A DNA stretch of 64,000 nucleotides from Lachnospiraceae bacterium V9D3004 (GTDB lineage: Bacteria; Bacillota; Clostridia; Lachnospirales; Lachnospiraceae), in NCBI GenBank assembly GCA_000621985.1, contig JHWW01000012.1, positions 1-64,000 on the forward strand, written 5' to 3'. Of this stretch, positions 44,678 through 54,900 are shown piece after piece (position 1 is the stretch's first letter; each line of letters starts with the position of its first letter). A program made the translations under genes and the position numbers. The notes beneath the pieces are model-generated. The model was not told the DNA's origin. It made no database searches and saw only the letters and a program-made list of their open reading frames with translations.

Positions 44678-45691
44678 ATGATCACGATAAGTATGTGTAT
44701 GATAGTTAAAAATGAAGGAAAGGTTCTTCGCAGATGTCTGGACAGTGTTGCGGATCTTGTTGACGAGATCATAATTGTCGATACAGGTTCTACCGACAAC
44801 ACAAAAGCCATTGCAGCCGAATACACATCGAAGATATATGATTTTGAATGGATCGACGATTTCTCGGCGGCAAGAAACTTCTCATTCAGCTTTGCCACAA
44901 AAGACTATATATATACGGCCGATGCCGACGAAGTTCTTGATGATACGAACAGAGAACGTTTTCTTCTGCTCAAACAGGCTCTTCTTCCGGAGATAGATAT
45001 TGTCCAGATGTATTACTGTAACCAGCTTGAGAACGGTACAGCATACAATTTTGATAAAGAATACCGCCCCAAGCTATACAAGAGACTTCGAACATTTACA
45101 TGGATCGAACGTGTCCACGAAATGGTCCGCCTTGACCCGGTAATATACGACAGCGACATAGAGATCCTTCATATGCCGTTAAACAATCACTCCGGCAGAG
45201 ATTTTAAAGTGTTCTTAAAGCAGTTCAATACCGGAGCACGTTTATCAAAAAGACTTCATCACATGTACGCAATGGAATTATACATCTCAGGTAAAGATGA
45301 AGACTGCATCAACTCAATTCCTGTTTTTGAAGATACGCTGTCAGATACGACAAGAAATGAGGATGAATTGAATGAAGCAATGGCTGTTCTTACCAGAGCT
45401 TACAGGCTTAATAAGGATGAACGATCATTTTTCACTACCGCCATTAAAGCAGTTGCCAACGCTCCAAGTGCGGAAGTATGCTGCGAGCTCGGCGAATTCT
45501 ATTATTCGATCGGCAATTACAACGAAGCCTGCATATGGTTTCTTAATGCCGCAACCGAAACCGAAAGTATCCTAAGCATCAAAACTTCGGGAATAATTCC
45601 TTACAACAGGCTTGCCGATTGTTATGAAGCTGTTGGAGATGCGGAAACCGCTGACATATATAGAAAAAAAGCTGAAGAAATTAACGTATGA
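44678..45691 (+). CDS. GT2 glycosyltransferase with TPR-like C-terminus
   Basis: A 337-residue protein. The first ~200 residues are a GT2 domain (SMCMIVKNEGKVLRRCLDSV, EIIIVDTGSTDNTKAIA, DYIYTADADEVLDD with the DXD motif, WIERVHEMV). The rest looks like TPR repeats (ELGEFYYSIGNYNEACIWFL, RLADCYEAVGDAETADIYRK). This arrangement resembles SunS-type and C. difficile flagellin-type protein glycosyltransferases, in which the TPR binds the acceptor protein. Transfer of sugar onto flagellin or a peptide is thus possible but unproven. AAAGGAG precedes the ATG. It diverges from ftsH. Confidence 0.85.
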   Translation: MITISMCMIVKNEGKVLRRCLDSVADLVDEIIIVDTGSTDNTKAIAAEYTSKIYDFEWIDDFSAARNFSFSFATKDYIYTADADEVLDDTNRERFLLLKQALLPEIDIVQMYYCNQLENGTAYNFDKEYRPKLYKRLRTFTWIERVHEMVRLDPVIYDSDIEILHMPLNNHSGRDFKVFLKQFNTGARLSKRLHHMYAMELYISGKDEDCINSIPVFEDTLSDTTRNEDELNEAMAVLTRAYRLNKDERSFFTTAIKAVANAPSAEVCCELGEFYYSIGNYNEACIWFLNAATETESILSIKTSGIIPYNRLADCYEAVGDAETADIYRKKAEEINV

Positions 45692-45742
45692 CATGTTGTT
45701 TTCCATTAAGTAATGTATTAAAGGGTTCAATATATCTGCACA

Positions 45743-45770
45743 TTGTGTCTACACAAAGTATCTGTAAAAT
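45743..45770 (+). promoter_or_regulatory. Possible promoter of LspA-like gene
   Basis: TTGTGT-N16-TAAAAT (-35 at 45743-45748, -10 at 45765-45770). The -35 is half of a TTGTGT-CT-ACACAA inverted repeat. Confidence 0.35.
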
Positions 45771-45836
45771 CTTTTTAATTATGGGACTGAATGGTTACAG
45801 CATATTTATAAATAAATCTATCTCCGGAGGAATATC

Positions 45837-46385
45837 ATGATATACATATCAATAATCGTGCTGATCGCAGCAGTTGACCTTATTATCAAATTCAAAATGA
45901 ACCGTAAAATGAATATCTCGTCTGTAAATGATACGGATAACGGTAGCAAAGTTAACAATAAAACCGATAAGTGTAATTCCAAGGATACCTCCGGCAGTAT
46001 GAATACTTCCGTTAAAAAACTTGCAGGTGGTCTGATCACTCTCAGACTCTATCATAATAAAGGTGCATTTCTTAACTCCATGGAAAAGCACACGAAACTG
46101 CTTAAACTTATATCGACAATAGTGCTCGTTATAACACTGGCTGCCTTCATTATTCTGTACCCCAAAAAGGGACATAAGCTGAAGAAAGCCGGTCTTGCCC
46201 TGGTTCTTGGCGGTGCTGTATCGAATGAATACGAGAGATACACAAAAGGCAGTGTTACCGATTATTTCAGTATCAACCTGCCTTTTATCAAAAATGTTGT
46301 ATTCAATATAGGTGATTTTGGAATCTTTGCGGGGACTCTGCTCACTTTCCTGTCGCCTGACCCTGAACAATGTACCCCTGAATGA
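45837..46385 (+). CDS. Divergent signal peptidase II-like membrane protein
   Basis: Signal peptidase II (LspA) cuts lipoprotein signal peptides using two membrane aspartates. This 182-residue protein keeps the LspA frame: VDLIIKF in helix 1 (compare DQxxK), LRLYHNKGAFLN, LVLGGAVSNEYERYTKGSVTDYF, and NVVFNIGDFGIFAGT. The first catalytic position, normally the Asp of NxxDR, reads Glu (NEYER); the second, in FNIGD, is Asp. A ~40-residue polar insert (about residues 25-62, Asn/Lys/Ser-rich) follows helix 1. It may be a poor or repurposed LspA. Its end overlaps the convergent recJ by 44 nt. Confidence 0.75.
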   Translation: MIYISIIVLIAAVDLIIKFKMNRKMNISSVNDTDNGSKVNNKTDKCNSKDTSGSMNTSVKKLAGGLITLRLYHNKGAFLNSMEKHTKLLKLISTIVLVITLAAFIILYPKKGHKLKKAGLALVLGGAVSNEYERYTKGSVTDYFSINLPFIKNVVFNIGDFGIFAGTLLTFLSPDPEQCTPE

Positions 46386-48234
46386 CCAGTTGCAGACTTT
46401 CTATGCCGTTATATTCATTAATGTCGGGATAAAATGTCAGGGCAAGAGTAACATCATTATCTGCGCCTCTTAACATCCTGTCTTTTTGCTCTGTGCCGTA
46501 TTTTTCTTCAATCTTAGAAAGAAACTCCTCATACTCACCGAAATATACGGCTTCGATCCTGTCTCCAACCTTATCTGTAAGGACCATTTTCAGGATCTGC
46601 CTTATCCTTCCAACCACGCTTGCACGGATCACTCTTACATCACGTGCGCAAAATAATGGTTTGGGATTACCATTTCCATACGGTTCCAGTCTGTGAAGCG
46701 ATCTAATCATATCTTTTGTTATATGTCTGAACAATACTTCCGCATCAATTCTTACAACCGGAGTCATATCCTGCTTAGTGAGCTTGCAGTTATTGTTAAG
46801 TCTTGTTTTAAGTTCTTTGATATATTCTTCTTTCATAGTTATGCCGGCAGCCATCGCATGTCCGCCGAAGCGTTCAAACAATTCGTCACAGGCCGATAGT
46901 TCCTCATACATATTGTACGCGGGTATCGACCTTCCCGAACCTTTGCACAAACCATCTCCGACTCTTGTAAATACAAACGTCGGTCTGTATATGGCCTCTT
47001 TTATCCTTCCGGCTATAATTCCGGCAATACTCTCGTGGCAGTCTTCGAGTATGATAACTATGACACGGTCCATACCCTTGTTATCTGCAACCCCAGGAAT
47101 ATCAGAGTCAGCTGTCCCTCCCTGTTCTGATAAATGTTCTTCGGGTTTCTGTTCTTGACCGGAATTATTATATCTGGATTCAACTTCATTTTCTTTGATG
47201 ATCTTCAAGGCATTCTCTGCGCCTTCTTCAGTCATCTTCTTACGTTCATCATTTATATCATGTAATTCTTCGGCATATTTTTTTGCAATATCTTCGTCAT
47301 CTGTCTGTAGCAGCTCGATCGCCGGCTTAACCGTCTGTAGTCTGCCGGCAGCGTTAAAACATGGACCTATAACGAATCCTATATGATATACAGAGATCAT
47401 TTTTTCCTGAAGATTACATACTTCTTTCATTGCATTAAGACCGGGTGAAGTCTCTTTGGATAGATAGTTAAGTCCTGTTTTAACTATAATCCTGTTTTCT
47501 CCGGTGAGCTCCATTATGTCCGTTACGGTAGCAATTGCCGCATATTGTATAAGGATATTCCGTTCAACGAAATCTATTCCTTTTAAATTATACATATGAT
47601 CAATAAGACGGTAAACAACTCCCGCGCCGCACAGTCCCTTGTAAGGATATGCGCAATCATGCTGCTTGGGGTTACATACGGCGTCAGCCGGCGGTATCTT
47701 ATATATCGTCTCTTCATTTTCAATATCAAACGGTATCTCATGATGGTCGGTTATTATCACACACATTCCAAGTCCTTTTGCGTAGCTTATCTCATCATAA
47801 GCTGCAATTCCGTTATCACAGGTAATAATATAATTGATCCCCTGATTATATATGTCATCTATTATTCTTTTATTAATGCCGTAACCGTCTTTTACCCTGT
47901 CCGGAGTGTATATTACAGGATCGGCTCCCATTCTTTTCAGACCCGTATACAGGATCATCCCTGAAAATATGCCGTCACAGTCATAGTCAGAAACAACAGC
48001 AATACGCTCCCCCGAATCCGCAACTCTCATCAATATCTCTGTAGCTTCGGCAACCCCCTTCATAAGCAGAGGGTCGGCAAGAGAAGCCATATCATCGTTA
48101 AGATAATGCGGCATATCCTCTTCATTTACATCCCTGTTAAGCATAAGCTTAACTAAAAGCGGGGTCACTCCCAGCTTTTCGGCAATCGCCATATAATCTG
48201 CCTGTCTGTTGATCAATAACCATTGTTCTGCCAA
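46342..48234 (-). CDS. recJ: Single-stranded-DNA exonuclease RecJ (DHH family)
   Basis: 5'-3' exonuclease in recombination and mismatch repair. The 630-residue protein shows the DHH motifs: VVSDYDCDGIFSGM (motif I), IITCDNGIAAYDEI (II), VIITDHHEIPF (III) and, later, the DHHA1 domain (CKGSGRSIPAYNMYEELSAC, ERFGGHAMAAGITM) followed by the RecJ OB domain. A polar Glu/Gly/Ser-rich insertion (about residues 355-382) is unusual but lies between domains. It is last in the aldo/keto reductase-CgeB-GT2-recJ cluster, 35 nt after the GT2 gene. Its 3' end overlaps a convergent gene by 44 nt. Confidence 0.94.
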   Translation of the reverse strand: MAEQWLLINRQADYMAIAEKLGVTPLLVKLMLNRDVNEEDMPHYLNDDMASLADPLLMKGVAEATEILMRVADSGERIAVVSDYDCDGIFSGMILYTGLKRMGADPVIYTPDRVKDGYGINKRIIDDIYNQGINYIITCDNGIAAYDEISYAKGLGMCVIITDHHEIPFDIENEETIYKIPPADAVCNPKQHDCAYPYKGLCGAGVVYRLIDHMYNLKGIDFVERNILIQYAAIATVTDIMELTGENRIIVKTGLNYLSKETSPGLNAMKEVCNLQEKMISVYHIGFVIGPCFNAAGRLQTVKPAIELLQTDDEDIAKKYAEELHDINDERKKMTEEGAENALKIIKENEVESRYNNSGQEQKPEEHLSEQGGTADSDIPGVADNKGMDRVIVIILEDCHESIAGIIAGRIKEAIYRPTFVFTRVGDGLCKGSGRSIPAYNMYEELSACDELFERFGGHAMAAGITMKEEYIKELKTRLNNNCKLTKQDMTPVVRIDAEVLFRHITKDMIRSLHRLEPYGNGNPKPLFCARDVRVIRASVVGRIRQILKMVLTDKVGDRIEAVYFGEYEEFLSKIEEKYGTEQKDRMLRGADNDVTLALTFYPDINEYNGIESLQLVIQGYIVQGQATGK

Positions 48235-48269
48235 TTTATTTTCTCCCTGTTATACACATTATCAGTCGC

Positions 48270-49328
48270 TCAACATCCCGGATCATTGTATTTTCTCAAC
48301 ACATCCCGATATGCCAGGGCTAAAGTATCTATCTGTTCATTTGTCATGTTAACCCTTATCATCTTTAGGAACTCTTTCTGCAGCGGATTGAATTCATCGA
48401 TATATATATTCTTTTCATACTCAGGGAAAAGGTCTGTTACATTCTGCTGCATAGTCCTTATAATATCATAAGGTATCTCATCAAATCTCGCAAAAAATGT
48501 CTTCAATGTATTTATAAAGAACAATTCGAGGAATTCTCTCTCGATCTCATCATGATATGTCTCAAATAATCCTAATCTCTTGAATTCCTCTATCTTCATC
48601 AACTCAATAACAAGTCTGTCCATCTGATGCTCTGAATTACCGATCATTACAGTGGAGCCATAATTTATCATATAATGATAGTAGGCTTCGTTAATAAGAT
48701 AATAGCTTTTGATCCTGAACGCCAGCAAAGCACCCCAATAGTTGTCTTCATATGCCATTTTTTCCGGGAACCTGAGGCCTTCGAATAATTCGGGAGTGTT
48801 TTTGTATAACTTACAACCGATATTACCGGGCAATCGTTTCATAATGTACTTTTTTCTGTCTTTGATATCATTTATATCAATTCTTTTACCCGAAGACACA
48901 TAGTTCTCGTCTTTCCAAGCCACTCTGCCGTCCTGAAACTCTCGCTGCATAAGACAACCGACCACATCAACATCTTCCCTTTTTGCTGCCTCATACATCT
49001 TTTCATACATTTCAGGAGAGATATAATCATCAGAATCAACAAATCCTATATATTCACCAACAGCATATTCAAGCCCAATATTCCTTGCTCTTCCCTGTCT
49101 GCCGTTCTCTTCACATGCTATAATCATTATACTGTCAGGATATTTTTCTTCCCAAACATATAGCCTGTCGAGCGTATCATCTGTAGAAGCATCATCAACA
49201 AATATGCATAAAAGCTTATCGATTCCTATAGTCTGGTTCACCAAAGAATCGATACAGCGATCTATGTATTCAGATACGTTATAGCATGGTATTATTACAC
49301 TTATCAGTTTTTCGGTAGTTTCTGACAT
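48270..49328 (-). CDS. GT2 family glycosyltransferase, copy B
   Basis: A 352-residue paralogue of the GT2 gene at 19487-20554: VIIPCYNVSEYIDRCIDSLV, CIFVDDASTDDTLDRLYVWE, GFVDSDDYISPEMYE (DSD metal site), and the shared helical C-terminus (FLELFFINTLKTFFARFDEI). Both paralogues lie near a CgeB-like gene, so the pair seems to have been duplicated as a unit or recruited together. Base composition here is closer to the housekeeping neighbours than copy A. The sugar and acceptor are unknown. Confidence 0.88.
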   Translation of the reverse strand: MSETTEKLISVIIPCYNVSEYIDRCIDSLVNQTIGIDKLLCIFVDDASTDDTLDRLYVWEEKYPDSIMIIACEENGRQGRARNIGLEYAVGEYIGFVDSDDYISPEMYEKMYEAAKREDVDVVGCLMQREFQDGRVAWKDENYVSSGKRIDINDIKDRKKYIMKRLPGNIGCKLYKNTPELFEGLRFPEKMAYEDNYWGALLAFRIKSYYLINEAYYHYMINYGSTVMIGNSEHQMDRLVIELMKIEEFKRLGLFETYHDEIEREFLELFFINTLKTFFARFDEIPYDIIRTMQQNVTDLFPEYEKNIYIDEFNPLQKEFLKMIRVNMTNEQIDTLALAYRDVLRKYNDPGC

Positions 49329-49480
49329 TGTTATTACCTTCTATCTACTGCTCAAATATTGCTGATATATTCGTATTCTTGTCAAATTACGTAATGACAC
49401 ATAAAACTACACATCTGACGTAACAGATATATGTAATTGTTCTTCAGAATGCGAATGAGATGATACGATATGCCAGGGCT

Positions 49481-50650
49481 TTACGAAATGATCTTCAACA
49501 TCTCTCTGATCCTCATCTCATATGTATGTTCTGCCTTAGTTCTCTCATATCCCCGTTTTGCTATTGCTGCCCTCTCGTCATCATGGGCAAGATAGTAACG
49601 TACTTTATCTATCATTTCATCTTTTGAAGAAAAAGTCTCAACTTCAACACCGGGTTCATATAACTCAGGCAACTCATCCTGCCAGTTCGTCAGAAGAAAT
49701 CCTCCACACCCACAAACATCATAAAGTCGCAGAGACAAGCCCGTAGCTATAGGTCTCATGGTAATATTGAGATTAATACGGCTTTCATTGAATACTATAG
49801 GCATCTCATTTAATGAATCAACTGTGCCGTGGGAATGTATCTTAGGTAACACTTCCGCACCACTGAATGTATACAGATCAACATCAAATTGCTCCGAAAG
49901 CTCTTTAAGCAGACGATACCTTTCCGTCTGGGCAAGCTCGTAACCAATAAAACAATGTGCGATCATATATTTCTGAGCTTCCTCATTTTCCTCATACAAC
50001 GGATCATGCATGTCAGGAACAAGTCTGCTCATCTCCTCCATTAATTCATCATTCAGCATATCCTGAATGAAATTAACTCCATATATGTTCAATTGGGCGT
50101 CAATTACACCCTGCAAATATCCTTTTGTATACTCACTTAAACCTTCTATCATTCTGTACGGATTCTTCTCACTGTACAACGAGCCGACAAATGATATATC
50201 GGAAGTATATTTTCTTCGGACTGCCGAAGATGCTCTTAACAATACCGAATCCCATCTGTCGGGATTGGTTGCAAGCGGCAAATAATATATATTATCCGGA
50301 TTTCTGTCCTTAAAATATTGATATTGTGAATAATCAAACAAAAACACGCGGTTAGTCTTATTCGCAAGAGTCGGTGAAAACAATTCCAACACCGGGACAT
50401 CTACCGTCCAACACACATACCTGATCCCATATATCCTGCAAAGCTCAGATATATACGGAAAATAATTGATGGAAAATATAAACTCAAAATCATGGTTTTC
50501 AATTAATACCGCCACATCCCTGATTAGGTCCGATTCTTTCTTTTTCTCCAAATCTGATCTCTTCTCAATAACTGTGTATCCTATTTTCTGAAAAGCATCT
50601 ATTACATCGGGTTCACATATCGAACGATAGCGATAAAACAACATTTCCAT
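49481..50650 (-). CDS. CgeB-like (DUF3880/GT4-type) glycosyltransferase, copy B
   Basis: A 389-residue paralogue of 23540-24709, same length and motif order: YVCWTVDVPVLELFSPTLAN, RVFLFDYSQYQYFKDRNPDN, SDISFVGSLYSEKNPYRM, INLNITMRPIATGLSLRLYD and CGGFLLTNWQDELPELYE. The C-terminal half has the GT-B donor-binding pattern. It lies 22 nt after the aldo/keto reductase gene and 152 nt before the GT2 gene, same strand. Likely cytoplasmic; substrate unknown. Confidence 0.83.
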   Translation of the reverse strand: MEMLFYRYRSICEPDVIDAFQKIGYTVIEKRSDLEKKKESDLIRDVAVLIENHDFEFIFSINYFPYISELCRIYGIRYVCWTVDVPVLELFSPTLANKTNRVFLFDYSQYQYFKDRNPDNIYYLPLATNPDRWDSVLLRASSAVRRKYTSDISFVGSLYSEKNPYRMIEGLSEYTKGYLQGVIDAQLNIYGVNFIQDMLNDELMEEMSRLVPDMHDPLYEENEEAQKYMIAHCFIGYELAQTERYRLLKELSEQFDVDLYTFSGAEVLPKIHSHGTVDSLNEMPIVFNESRINLNITMRPIATGLSLRLYDVCGCGGFLLTNWQDELPELYEPGVEVETFSSKDEMIDKVRYYLAHDDERAAIAKRGYERTKAEHTYEMRIREMLKIIS

Positions 50651-50672
50651 GATAGGTACTCTCCTTTTTCAT

Positions 50673-51545
50673 CTACTGCTCAAAATTACTCTTAATATCC
50701 GGTGCGTTGCTGTCAGGATGCTCTCCCGACCATCCTGCCTGCGCCATACACGAAAGCAGTGACATATCCTCAAATGACAGTTCAAAATCAAATACGTTCT
50801 GATTCTCACGCATGCGTGCGGGTGATGCGGACTTCACAACAACCGACACTCCTCTCTGCAGAAGGTATCTGAGGCATATCTGAGCAGATGATCTTTTGTA
50901 TTTACGAGCCAGTTCAAGGATTACCGGGTCACTCAGTAACCTCGCCCTTCCGAGCGGACTCCATGCCTGCGGGAAGATATCATGTTCTCTCAGATATGTT
51001 AACGTGTATTCCTGCATATATCCGGGATGCAGCTCAAGCTGATCGATAACCGGCATTATCTCTGCGTTCTTTATTATTCCTTCGATATGATGCGGATGGA
51101 AGTTGCTGAGACCGATCTCACAGATCTTTCCTTCACGACACAGATCCTCCATCGCTTTCCACGTCTCAATATTCTTCTTGTTCCATTCTTCATCATTCTT
51201 TGCAGCATGTGGCCAATGAATGAGATACAGGTCAATATGATCCGTTCCGATTCTCATTAATGATCTCTCGAGAGCTTCTTTTACATTCTGTCCGCCTCTT
51301 TCATCAATCCATAATTTGGAAGTGATAAAGAATTCTTCTCTCGGAATTCCGCTCTTCTTCATCGCTTCTCCAAGCGCTCTCTCCGTTTCATAGAATGATG
51401 CAGTGTCAAAATAACGATACTCGTTGGCAATAGCCTGTTCTATTAACGTAAGACTGTCTATATCACCGGGGTTATATGTTCCAAAAAGCATGCACGGCAA
51501 TTCCATGCCGTTATTAAGGGTATATGTATCACTGTATCCGTTCAT
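50673..51545 (-). CDS. Aldo/keto reductase
   Basis: NAD(P)H-dependent reductase of the 2,5-diketo-gluconate reductase type. The 290-residue (beta/alpha)8 barrel keeps the catalytic tetrad: Asp47 and Tyr52 (YFDTASFYETE), Lys77 (TSKLW) and His110 (YLIHWPH). The cofactor region (VVVKSASPARMRENQNVFDF) is present. Substrate cannot be inferred. GGAGG precedes the ATG. It is first in the cluster leading to recJ. Confidence 0.93.
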   Translation of the reverse strand: MNGYSDTYTLNNGMELPCMLFGTYNPGDIDSLTLIEQAIANEYRYFDTASFYETERALGEAMKKSGIPREEFFITSKLWIDERGGQNVKEALERSLMRIGTDHIDLYLIHWPHAAKNDEEWNKKNIETWKAMEDLCREGKICEIGLSNFHPHHIEGIIKNAEIMPVIDQLELHPGYMQEYTLTYLREHDIFPQAWSPLGRARLLSDPVILELARKYKRSSAQICLRYLLQRGVSVVVKSASPARMRENQNVFDFELSFEDMSLLSCMAQAGWSGEHPDSNAPDIKSNFEQ

Positions 51546-51660
51546 TTTCCGTCCTCCTGCAGATTTTATAGTATGTTGTGCTTATATTCCTTCTTATAGA
51601 CGACATCATGAGATATTCTTCTCAAGCTATACTGCTATATAATTTCGTCCTATAAGCAAT

Positions 51661-51689
51661 ATTATAACGGTTTTTACTGTAAATCACAA
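51661..51689 (-). promoter_or_regulatory. Sigma-A promoter of aldo/keto reductase operon
   Basis: TTGTGA-N17-TATAAT on the minus strand (-35 at 51684-51689, -10 at 51661-51666), giving a ~110-nt leader. Confidence 0.65.
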
Positions 51690-51690
51690 G

Positions 51691-51704
51691 CAATATCGAT
51701 ATTG
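51691..51704. promoter_or_regulatory. 14-bp palindrome next to aldo/keto reductase promoter
   Basis: CAATATCGATATTG is a perfect palindrome one base upstream of the -35 box, a position typical for an activator site. Confidence 0.5.
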
Positions 51705-51789
51705 TATACCACTGTACATACAACCACCATATGGGACTAACCTATCGATTAGAGAGGACTTCATCGGTCTACTCGATTATAGCATCTGC

Positions 51790-51834
51790 AAAAAAAGCTC
51801 TCCGGGTATTAAATTCACCCGAAGAGCTTTTTTT
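51790..51834 (-). terminator. Terminator of giant surface protein gene
   Basis: AAAAAAAGCTCT-CGGGT and ACCCG-AGAGCTTTTTTT form a long stem (one mismatch) with a 9-nt loop and T-runs on both strands, so it can act in both directions. It lies 85 nt past the giant gene's stop codon. Confidence 0.93.
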
Positions 51835-51918
51835 GTGTGACTGTCATTCCTGTACCGGGCATCCATATGCCCGGCAAAAGAACGTAGAATCCATATGTTC
51901 TAAGTTATAGGTTCTGAG

Positions 51919-54900
51919 TTACTTAGTCGTATTCTGTATAAGGTTTCTGTACTTCTTCAGCACAGTCTTGGGAATTACGATCTGGCACTTACTGTTAATT
52001 CCCTTGAAGGCATTCTTGCCCATCTTCTTAACTTTCTTACCCTTGAAGGTAATATTCTTCAGCTTCTTGCAATTGTAAAACGCCTTTGCGCCAATCTTCG
52101 TGACATTGGCTCCGATCACAATTCCCGTTAGCTTCTTATTGCTTGCAAATGCTTTTGCTTTTATCGCCGTTACTTTGAACTTCACACCGTCAATCTTCAC
52201 TGTCTTAGGTATTGTGATCTTCTTGTATGTCTTCTTAACAGGTTTTACTACCCGGACGGTATGCGAAGTTTCCGTATTCTTCGTAATCTGGTATATAAGC
52301 TTCGACTTCGTGACCTTGTCTCCCACATCATGTATGACTATGTCATCGGGTGCCTGTATTATCGGCGCCGGTGTAGGTGTCGTCTGTGTCGGCGAAGGCG
52401 TTACATACTGATACGGTGCAGGTGTCACATAATTATTCGAATGAAGCGCTATTATGATAGCCGGTGAATAATTACCGTAACCCTCCTCAAGCACTGCACG
52501 GATGTAATAATAATATGTTGCATTATCACGCTGATTGTATGCCTGTATCTCACTTGCGTTAATATTCTCATTAACGGTAAATGCCGCACCCGTTACAGGA
52601 AGCGCATCAAGTGAAGTGCTGTCCTTACCCGGCATAGCTATTACTGTTCTTATTCCATCAAGTGAAGTACTGTAACTGATCTCATATCCAATCGCTGCGT
52701 CTGCCTTATCCCAGATAAGGTTAATATACTGACTGTATGCATCTTTAACAAAGAATCTGTCAACAAGTCTCGGATCTTTTGTTGCTTCCGGACTGGCTGA
52801 AGGAGCATTCGATGCAGGCGCTTCAGTCGCAGGCACTTCTGTCGGAACAGTAGTCGGTTCAGGTGTTGCTTCTCCACCCGGTTCAGGCGATGCCGTTGCT
52901 TCAGGTTCTCCGCTAGGTTCAGGACTTGCTGTTGCCTCACTGCCCGGTTCAGGCGATGCCGTTGCCTCAGGTTCTCCGCTTGGTTCAGGACTTGCCGTTG
53001 CTTCAGGCTCGTTACTTGGTTCAGGTTCATATGACGGCTCAGGACTTGCCGTAGGTTCAGGTGTTGCACCGAATATTACAACTCTTGCAACATCCGAATA
53101 ATCACTGTAGAGATATCCTACGCCTACCTTTGGCTCGTAACCTCTTACAATGAAGTAAGCTGTCTTACCTACAGGAAGATTATCTACAGTCAATGAAGTC
53201 TCCGGCAGATCACCAACCTGTTGCTTATCGTTCATTTCTTCATTATCTGCATAATATACTTTGTATCCGCTTACTCCCTCAAGCTGATCCCATGTAAGAT
53301 CCGCCTTGCCGCTCTCTGTTGATACAGCTGTAAGATTAATTACCTTACCGTACGGATTCGGTGTCGGTGACGGTTCAGGCGTCGGGCTCGGTGAAGGTAC
53401 CGGTGAAGGAGTGATCTGTACAAGTATACCTTCCGAATAATCACCGATCGCGATAGGATCGTTATTCTTATCAAGTATGTAAGCTGCTACATAGTAATAA
53501 TATGGAGTATCAATATCAAGTTCTCCCGTATTAACATTGGATCCCTTTACATTAAGACCTGTATATGTCTTCGGTCCGTCAATTCCTACAGAACGATATA
53601 CGAAATATCCGTCTGCCTCAGGAAGTCCGCTCCATCCGATCTTGGCACTGTTATCTTTCTCGTAAGCAAGTATCTTGAGGTTCTCAACAACACCTATGTC
53701 ATCGGAATCAACTTTTACATTACCGATAATGGAATCCGGCGTCACATCTGAAGGCTCGCTGAGTCTTCTCATGTCATTGGACACGATCTCGTATGCTCTT
53801 ACATAATAGAAATATCCGTCATTTTCACCCAATTCCCTGTCGCCGAGATCATCTGTGCAATTGTTATCAATTACAGTTAATTTCTCGACATCATCATTAT
53901 CATTCTTGTTCTGTCTGTATACAACATATCCGTCTGCGCCTTCAACCTTATCCCATGATATGTTGACAGTCTTGTTATCTGCCTGAACTTCTGCCTTAAC
54001 ATTCTCAGGTTTCTGAAGTCTCCATATAGCATAGAGTTCAGTATAATTCTCGATCGATTCCTGATTGATCTCGTTCGGATATTCCTTACCGGGCTCATAC
54101 TCATAACCCTTACCGGTAGGATCGGTATTCCATGAAACAAATACCTTGTTTCCGTTACTGAACGAGTTCTCGATCGGACTGAACTTTGATCCCTTAATGT
54201 AATCCTTCACAACTGTCTCTCTCTTGGTAGAATCCTTACAGTAAGTGATCGTATACTTCTCGAATCTTACCTCTATCGTATTGGAGAATGTGAGATATCT
54301 TATTGAATCTTCAGTCTCAACATAACCTCTTACAGTGTAATAGTAAGGAATTACATCCGTTACGGTATCATCGGTAAAGCTTGTCTGATCGGCATCGATC
54401 GTTGTATCAACCGCTATACGGTCTTCCTTGGTCGGCTTGCTGTCATCGGTCCTTCTGTAGATATAATAACCGGTTACACCGTTAAGCTTATTCCATGTAA
54501 GATCAACTGCACCGTTATTAACAACACCGTCAAGACCGGTTACCTGACCGTCGATCACAACTTCTTCGTCAGCTGCAACCGTAACCGTATTGGACTCAAG
54601 ACCTGTTGCCTTAAGAAGTCCGGTAGCTGTCTCAATGTTCTCATATGGAACTACATAATATCTGTACAAAGTAGTAGTATCAATATCTTTTACCGTATAT
54701 GTATTACCGGTGATGATCTCATCGGTGGATATTCTGTGAGGAACTCCGTTCTCACCTTTCTGTTCCCATACATCATAGCCACTCGGCTTCTTGTTCTTAT
54801 TCTCGGTCCATTTGAGAACAACGTTGGTTGCCATTGTTCCATCTTCATTCGGAGTGCTTACCTTTACAGGTTCATCAAGAACAACCGGACTGAGTTTCCA

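Larger units (their letters stand above)
51546..51918. other. 373-bp intergenic region between aldo/keto reductase and giant protein genes
   Basis: No gene was found. It holds the aldo/keto reductase leader and promoter (51661-51689), a 14-bp palindrome (51691-51704), and the terminator of the giant protein gene (51790-51834). Confidence 0.6.

Noticed and set aside
52650-53069. Open frame of ~139 codons on the same strand in another frame
   Set aside because: It arises from the repeat-rich linker codons of the giant gene; composition (Gln/Leu/Arg-rich) is typical of a shadow frame.
52780-53075. Regular tandem DNA repeats
   Set aside because: They are in-frame coding repeats for a Pro/Glu/Ser/Ala linker in the giant protein, not an array or mobile element.
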